Positions 39,201-48,200 of a stretch of DNA of 64,000 bases are shown piece after piece (position 1 is the stretch's first letter; each line of letters begins with the position of its first letter). The position numbers were made by a program, and so were the translations under genes. Source of the DNA: Prostheceraeus crozeri (Eukaryota > Platyhelminthes > Polycladida > Euryleptidae); the NCBI GenBank assembly GCA_907163375.1, contig CAJQUW010007774.1, forward strand, positions 248,001 to 312,000, given 5' to 3'. The notes below the pieces were generated by a model, which was given only the letters and a program-made list of their open reading frames with translations, ran no database searches and was not told the DNA's origin.

Positions 39201-42200
39201 CGTGTTCAATGTTGAAGTTCCTGGTAATTGTTCGATTGCTATGGTTTTATGTCAGCCGATCGTGCCATTTCATTAACGCTACATCTTCCTATGTTCCCTT
39301 TCTAGTCAAACAGAAGAAGAGACAACTTGTCTAATTCTGTGGTTCACTCGGACAAGAACACCAAGTTATAATAACAGTTCGCTTGACTGTAGAACAATAA
39401 AAATATACTAATATTTGAAAAAATCAGCAAGATGGCGAAGTGCCTATGTCTCGTTTCTGGTCCTTTAACATTTTTAACACCCAAAGCGTGCCCCATAAAA
39501 TCCTTGAAGCAATACAAAGCAACTTAACAATGTGAGTAGAGGCTTATACACGGACATAAAATTCATTTCAAATTACCATGAATTGATATTTGTTTGCTGG
39601 AGAACAGCCCTAACTTTGACAAAAGACCAAAAAACTTGTTAAAAAAACAGATTAGGAATGTCATCATATCATCTTATATCACCCGAAAGTGATGCGATCT
39701 GTGATGATATGAAACTATAGCATGTACTGACATTCGATCTTTTTTTCATGTTGTAGTTTCTCCCAATCAACAGAGCCATGCTGAGTTTCGGTCGACATAA
39801 ATGCAGAGGAAAGTTGCAACTGTATTAAGTTACAAGGTGCAGTAAAACCACACTTGTTTTAAATATTTAAATATTCGTAAGTGATCTTAAGTGTCGTTTC
39901 AACGATATAACATTGTTGCGAAATATAAAGATGATTTCTTGTTACAGGAAGGGTCGATTATGAATTTGTCATAACTGAAGTTGTTAAAGAGTTGGGAACT
40001 TTTGAAGATAGAAAAACATGTAGAAAAAAAGTTGTTTGAAAAGGTCAGTAGTTGCTTGCAAGCACTCCGGAAGTTGAAAAGGTATCTTGCTGATCATGAA
40101 TCACATCAATTGTATAGTATCCAACTACTGTACACAGAAATTGACGATACCATAGAAAGTCTATCTCTAAGCTGTCAACAGTGCTTTATATAGTGTACAT
40201 GTCCTTGCTTCTTTGGTTTCAAGGTTAAACATTCAGAACTGTTTGATGAAGTTGATCGAAGAACATGTATTCTTTATGAGTGTTTGAAACACGACGGCTT
40301 CTTATCGTAACGTCTCGCAGGCCTCCCAGCGATTCCAGATCAAAAATATTATGATTTTAAGACCAATTTTAGAAAATGTCATGACCATACGGAATGATAT
40401 AAGGACGTTTAACGCATTTCTAACCACATATTCCTGCAAAAATGCACATGGGTCATAACCTACATGACTCGTTTCATATTATAGCACTCTAAAAAACTAG
40501 CAATTTAAGGGAACAAAAATTATATTCTTCTATATCCAATCGATAACATGTTAAAAAATCATATAAAAAACAACTTTCTGACTAGTAGTTGCGTAAAAAT
40601 TTGTGTCACTGTCAAATAAAAATGTCAGTGGCAATGAAGGATGCTATTATATGTAAAGCACTTTCTATAATGACGAATGAAGTCAGAAATTATAACTGTG
40701 GCAATTCAAGTTCACGTACACACGAGAGGTAATTATAAATGGATAATCATAGATAAAGATAGCCTTTGACACGGATCATTTATTATCACTGACGAAGGGC
40801 GTCTGCCTGGCACATGTTTGACTGATAATCATCGACAGTTGCTTCTCTTTTACAATATGACTTTGGGCACTCTGAATGGAATAATGAAAATATTTCAAAA
40901 TGTGTTTTCACAATAAAGTAGATAATAGCCTATAATTTAATTCTGTAAAAAACATGCAGAGAAGTAAAGTTTAGATCGAAATGGTCGAAAAATTACAAAA
41001 CTTTTATGACTTTCTATGACAGGTGCTATATTGTATTACTTTTTATGACCCTTTTTGAAAACTAGGAATTTTATGACTTTTTGTGTTTTTTATGACGCTG
41101 GGAGGCCTGCCTCTCGTCGTGGTGTCACCCACAAAAAATTATATCACTCCGCAAACTGTGTCTTTAATCTACTCCCTGGAGGCGCTAGACTTTTATTCTT
41201 ATACATTCATTTCTTAAAGATTCAACTTTGTTATTGAATATCTTATAAGACTTTAGTGACGTAATTTTTCATGCATTATGCAAGATTTTTCGCATTACTC
41301 GTTTAATTGTGTAATGTTTCGCTTTAATGGCAGCAGTTGATGCAATCTATACTCATTCTTTCAATCAAACTTTAAGAATCTATTCAAAATCTCATAAAAA
41401 TTCTGCAGTTTTATTGGTTGACTCAAAGCAAGTATTAATTATAAATCAAACAACGTTGCAAGTCAACATTGACTTCAACATAAAGTCTCTAGTCAGAGAT
41501 CCTGAAATTTTGTATCCGAGAAAACTGAAGTAATACGACCATCACAACAATGTAGAACATGTGAAGTTTATCCACTTCCTATCTGCTTGCTTTAATCTAG
41601 TTGAATTTTATGGCGTACAGACTTATTGCTCAAAATTCTGTTATTTTTTGTAGCCGAGTGCTTAAGTGCGCCATAGAGCTTGTAATGTCGGTAAGAAGTG
41701 AACTCAAAGTGAAAGATATGACACGTTCTGCTGAAGTATTCAGCAGTTGGGACGCTTGTACTTTAGTGAAGGTTTAATCTGGTTTATATCTTTATTATCA
41801 GAAGCAATTTCATGCAGGAAATGTTGAACTTGTTGTGGAAGCAGAAACAACGTTGCTCCTTTGTCTTTCAAAATATTTATTACTGATGTGTTAATCAGAA
41901 TGCGGCGATTTCTAACATCGAAAAATTCGATTATGACTTTTCTTTCGATTTCGAACTTTTAGTTCGAAACCAATCAATACTTCCAGAAATGGAAATCATG
42001 ATTCGTCAGCAGTGATCTCACTTCCACTTTTTTAATTAAAACTGAAAATGTCTTGTTACTCGATCTTTATGAGAGCAGAGATTATGGAATGACAGTAGGA
42101 ATAACAACAACGTTATATTTGCCTTGACAGATCAATTTGATTCAAAGTGCAGTATTCACATTACTTCTATGCTTATTTTTTATACTTAGCTCGCAATAGG

Positions 42201-45200
42201 TTGAATTTTGGAGACAAATGAATGATGGTTTAACGTCACTATTCCCCCTTACTGGGGGTTTGAACGGTGCTGACCAAGCACTTGACCAATGTGCCACGGA
42301 GACCACTCTAGATGTAGGTGCATAATCTTTATTGTAGAGCAGTGTTCCGCAAACTCGGTTTTTACGGCCGCATGCGGTCGGTTGACCAGATCCAAAAATT
42401 TGGGTTTTGTGACCGGAAGGAGTCTGATTGGTGAGTTCTCATTGCTTTCATTTCAATCAAACCAAGTTTCAATATCCAAGTGGACTCGTCAACGGTTGCA
42501 CTTGTAAAAGATTCGGTGAAACACACACTGTAAGTTGACACACACTGGCCATTTCGATTTTTTATTTACTGTTTGCATCGAATCGCTGAAATTGGAATTG
42601 AAAACAAGATTCAGTGGATTTATATCCCAGAAATTATTCTTTATTCTTCTGACTGATCCGTGGATGGTTCAACCGGATGAATTGATCGCATCATGCACCA
42701 TTTGTACGCATTTGTAAATGACGCATTAAAACGACAGCACGGCAGTTCGGAGTCGATTATTCAATTCTGGAAAAAGTTAATCACAAAAATCTACGCAATA
42801 TCAGCACGATTGTCAGTTTCATGTTTGGATCCACATTTGTATGCGAACAAGCACTTTCGTCTCTTACTTAAAATAAACTTTCTTACTTAATAAAAAATAA
42901 ACGCAGAAATCGACTTTCATGCGAGCACACTTCGGATCTAATCGAAGCTCCGGTAATAAAATTCGAACCTGGTTTCAATAAACTTTGTTCTGAAATTCAT
43001 GCGCATCCATCAGATTGATATTCTTTCCTTCTGTGATCAATTATAATTTGTTCGTTCAATCAATGATTGTTGTCTATCGAATAAGTACTTAAATCTAATA
43101 AAATCTTTCATTTTTTTTATAATCCATAGTTCGGGGATCCAATGATTAAATGATAGAAATAAAATAGCGGTTTTGATGCTATTATGCGTATGTAGAGGAT
43201 AATAATTCTAAAATGCGGCCGGAACGAAAAATATTAACTTGAATTTGGCCGGAAAGGATTCACAGTTTGCGGAATCCTGTTGTAAAGGAAAGGGTTCTTA
43301 GGCTAACAAACTTCTCCCCGCACTACGAAGCGTTGTTTATTGCAAATTTATATCATTTTGCATCCGAAGAAGCTTGGTTTCCATTTAATTCGCATTTTCA
43401 TAGTTCTCCTTAGAGATAAAAGTATTTCGCGAACTGTTAACACCACCTAAAGACAAGAATCTACAAATACGAGCGCACAGCATCTTTCAAAAACATTTTA
43501 TTCAATTATCTTATAGACCGCTAAGCAATTTTGATATTGCTCAAAACAGCCCGAGTTAAATAGGTTGAAGACCTAGCAACATTGACACAGATTGCTACCA
43601 GCTGAAAATAACCATCAACAGACTGCCGGTCCATTCCAGATCTCGTATTTCTATCGTTGGAATGATGCTCCGTTGACTGCTCAACTCCCAAGCTTACAAT
43701 TACACCTTTATAACGCTTATCACTCAGTTGTGAATCACGTGCACAACACATACATGAATACTGCAGGCATTAAGTAAAGAGGAAACTACTATGATAGGGG
43801 AGTCATGCATACTCCATCCTTATAGATTTTGATTCTATTCACCACACGTGCAGGCCAGATCATCAATATCAACCCAATTCAATTATTATCGTAAAACTTC
43901 ATTAAGTCTGAATTTATAAATTCATAAAGTTTGAACGACTAGTGTAGCATATCGTAGGCATGGTGGTAATAATATTTCATAACTATAAAATGCGTGTCCG
44001 TCAACAGGAGGAAATTCGTTATTAATGTAAACAAATGGAGTTGCTATGCAAGATGGTTTTCATAAAGTTTGAACTAGTCTAGTATAGTTTGAATGGTCGA
44101 CATCTTCTACTCAAGTTCATCTATTCAAACGCTTGCGGTACTCCATGCATTTTGAAGTGCATCTCTGTCGCTCAAAGAAGAGGAAGCGATCTTTCTTTCC
44201 TCAAATAACAATGCTCATGAACAGTGACATTAGTTGTGCGCGGGAATAATTTTCTTCCGATTTTCGTTTGATTTACAAGTTTAATTTCTCTTAACGAATC
44301 GATCAAAATTAGAAATCGATCTCAAAATCGAATTGAGAAGCTGAAAATCACCAACTTTTTTTGTCAATACAGTGGATGAAGGGATGAAGGAGATCGTTGC
44401 TGAGGTTGTGAAGCAGTACAAGAGATGGATGGACAATGTCATGAGAAGGTATGACTGCACATCCACATTAAGATGGCCTGGAACTTCAACAGGGAAGGAA
44501 AACGACAGAGAGGAAAACATCCACACAGAGAGCATTGCGTTGTGAGACTGTCAAAGAAGTTCGAAAGAGGAAAATACGAATGATCGAGAGACATGTAGGA
44601 ACATCGTCTTGATGTGAACTTCAGAACTCCTGCAAGAGAAAAACAATGATATCCTTCAGTTTTACATTCCATACTTTGTGTTTAAACATTACCAGTGCTG
44701 TATTGATCGAGATTGAACATTCATTGGGATAAATAGCGAACAAAACTAAAATTTTGAGAGTGATTGAAGCTCTTTTACACTCCAAGAAATAATTCTTACA
44801 AACTACAAATACTACAGAGGGCAATGTCGTCGGGAAAACTTGCAGATGATTTTCTTCGAACATGAAAATTGGAACTGGTAATGAATATTCATCAAGTTAT
44901 TGGATTTTTTCACGAAAACTCTGCCACTCATTATCGCATCTCCACTTGCTCGATATCTATTTCGGTTCAATTTGAAATTTCAAATGAAGAATATATCTTC
45001 ATACATCCACTCGTTCTTGCGTTCATTCCTACGTATCATCATCCAAAAATTCCTCACAGCTCCAGTTGATGATGTCTCTTCGTTGTTTATTACGTAACGA
45101 AGTAGCGATGGCATTTTTCTCGTCTTCGGAGAGTTCATCATCGTAGCAATGGAATTATTTCAGACGGCGAAATTGAATATTTTGTTGAGTTCACATCATA

Positions 45201-48200
45201 GTGTCAAAGATCTGCGATGATGACAACTTTATAAAATGATAAAGATTGCAGAGTGGCAATCTAAATTAGGGGTTCCTAACCTTTTTAAGATGCGTACCCC
45301 CAAAGAAGAAAATCAAAGGAATTTTTATTATTCTGCGTATCCTCCCTATACATATGAAAATAGCAAGAATTCAATCATACTACAATTTAATTGCGGGTAG
45401 AAATATACAAAATTCGTAATTTAATTACACAAAAATTTAACTAGGCGTTTAACTAGCCCTTGTAGAGCGACTGACAAGCCCTTGTAGGGCGCAGCGTGTG
45501 CGGCTGCCAAGGAATTTTCGCGCTTAATTCATTCAAGGCTGAGGAGATCTTTCTATTCCATAACTTTATGCATTGCTATGTAGTATTACGATACATATAG
45601 CACAAGTCATATTCGCCATTCCGTTGCCGCTGCTTAAGTAATGGATCATTCTATGTAACGGACAAAAGTAAGTGTTCCAATAATTTTGAGCAAAGGATAA
45701 GTATGGAACTGTCACTTCCTTCAGACCATGATGTTTCTTTTTTCATTACTAATTATCTTAATCAAGCTTCACAATCACACTTTTCAAACTCACCTCTTCC
45801 ACTTACTAGTAAGCCATGGATGGGGCAGCCTTCACACACTCACAACTCGCACCAGTTCAGGTTAGTGACTTGTAGTGAGAGCAGCGGTACCTCCAAAGAC
45901 ATATTCGAACCATGTATTTTCTGCACCCTCGTACTGAAGCGCAGCACTAAACCAACTGAGCTATCCTACCACTTAGTAAATTTCTTGTCATTTCATTATC
46001 ACGAAAATGTCAGATCATGCTTCTGAAAGTCTATTGAAAATTTTGAATGTGGTTATAAAAAGCAGCATCTATCAAATATTCCAGGCGCACTAACTTAGGC
46101 ATTTGCCAGTGGCGTGTTTAAAGTGATATTTGATGAATTCCCGTCGAAATTTCATTAACTAGCTAACTTGCAAAACTTCAAAACTTTTAAAAGATATATG
46201 CGTTGAGAACATTTTCTTTCGGTAGCTTCAAAATGAGAAGTCCAAGATAGTTTACTGTTCCAAACAACACCTAGGATGTTAATGACATCTACGACTTGAA
46301 AAGTCCATCAAGCATACCATCGACAGTTTAGTTCTTGGCAAAAATCACTATTTTAGTTTTCATCTCAGTTATGCGCGATGAGTTTGAAGAAGACCAACGC
46401 TGTATGTTTTCGACTTCACTCTTCAAAGTCACTAAAGATTCTTCAAATTGACGCTCATAAAAAGCATAATTTCATAAATATCATCACGTGCTGAACTAAT
46501 TTCGTAAAAAAAATTCGGCTTCATGAAGAAACAAAAATGAGCGCAAAAGAGAACCTTGTGGCGCTCCAATTGTTACACAGGTTTCCTTACTGAGCGTATA
46601 CTTTGCACGAACTCATTGATAACGATCAGTTAAATATGATGTTGACCATACAATATAAACAGTAGAAAAGTTGAAAATTTAAGCTTGTCAACCCTAATGC
46701 TGGATCCAAAGAGACGAATTATTGAAAGTGTAGATGACTATTGACGCTTAGGGAGTAGAATGCAATATCAATAGCCCTCATTCAAAGAACACGAAGTGAG
46801 AGAGAACTTGGCTGATGACGAATTGACAAACGACCTCAGGGAATAGTAATAATACGAAAGCTGCCGATGAATATGTCAATCAAGTGATTCAGAGGTTAGA
46901 GCAAAATCCGCAAGTAACTTCAGACAGAAATTCTGAGCTTAACTGAAAGTAGCAAAGTTAATCTTCAAGTCAAAATTCTTGCGATTCGCTAGAATGAAGG
47001 AATTAATTCTATACTGCTGGCTTTTGAGAACAAAGAGCAAATGGCGAATTTCAAAAAGTGCTGATTATAACGGTGAACATTCTAGAATTCAATTTCCATG
47101 CTGTTTTTGGCAGAATGCTCGTTTTCAATCACGATTTTGCAGTTTACTCGTGATTTCAAATATTTAAATACTTCACTCAAAGTACAATTTAATACAATTC
47201 AGAAACAAAGTATCCAAGAATGAATGCGATTGCTTGTTGAGCGTAATTAATTAGATTACAACATGAAAAAGAGGGCACAACTTCCAAAAGTTGAGATTTT
47301 CAACTTTGTAATTTTAGCAAACATTTATAATCACTGTGAGCTTGACTGAGTTAAAAACTACAAGTGAAGTACATGTATGAGTGCGAATGCGCAAACTGTC
47401 TCAAATTCATCTTTGAGAAGAGCTGATTGAGAGACTCAAGATGAAGGATAGAACATAAAAAACTCAAATAACAGTTTGATGCTTTGCAACGATAAAACAA
47501 TTTAGCAGACAATAGCATATACTCACACGTAGAACAAAAACAATCACATTTTTTCTCAACAAATAATTAAGAAAATACAAGTCTTCGACGATGCACAAGA
47601 AGATTTACTCTTCAGTCGGAATATTTTTTGAAGTCAAGCAGAAAAGTATTCAATTGCTTTCAATTATGCGCATTTAAAAGTATATACAAGCACTCATACA
47701 AAGCCAATTTTATTACAATCAGCAAGTTCCTATTTGCGAAGGTCAAGATCGTGGAACGACACTTCAAAACATATTATTAATGTAGGCAATCACGTGTGGA
47801 GGATTGCGCATGTTTGTTCGAAACTGTGGTCATATGAAGGCCTGTCTCAATTCATATACAAGGGAAAATAGAGAACATAACTGTGGACAGTTGCATCACG
47901 ATTGTGTTCCTATTGTGTTCAGTGACTAATGAGCATCTAGAATATTCAACTTGCTTCGCCCATCCAATTTCTTTAATAAAAGGCATCATTTTACTTAAAG
48001 TATTTTTTAGGCAAAATGCCGACAATTTTTTATTAACATTATTTCAAACCTCTGGCGATAAATTTGAGTGACGCAAACTAAGGCCCTAGTCAGTCTACTC
48101 ATAATGACCGAGAGCAACTTTTTAGCCGTGTTGAAAATTAGTCTTTTCAACTATGCACTGCATACCATCATATACATGCATGATCTTCACAGATTTATTT

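Larger units (their letters stand above)
35048..39341. mobile_element. MITE family M1, copy 2, interrupted by a nested element
   Basis: The ends CACAGAATTAGA (35048) and TCTAATTCTGTG (39341) are flanked by an exact 8-bp duplication GTTCACTC (35040-35047, 39342-39349). M1 sequence occupies 35048-35155 and 38922-39341; copies 1 and 3 show the uninterrupted site (TTTTTAATACCTT). The intervening 3.8 kb is a CAGGGTGTC element with a non-LTR retrotransposon inside. Confidence 0.88.

Noticed and set aside
45895-45970. Functional tRNA gene
   Set aside because: A- and B-boxes are good, but the acceptor stem does not pair and the variable region is abnormal.
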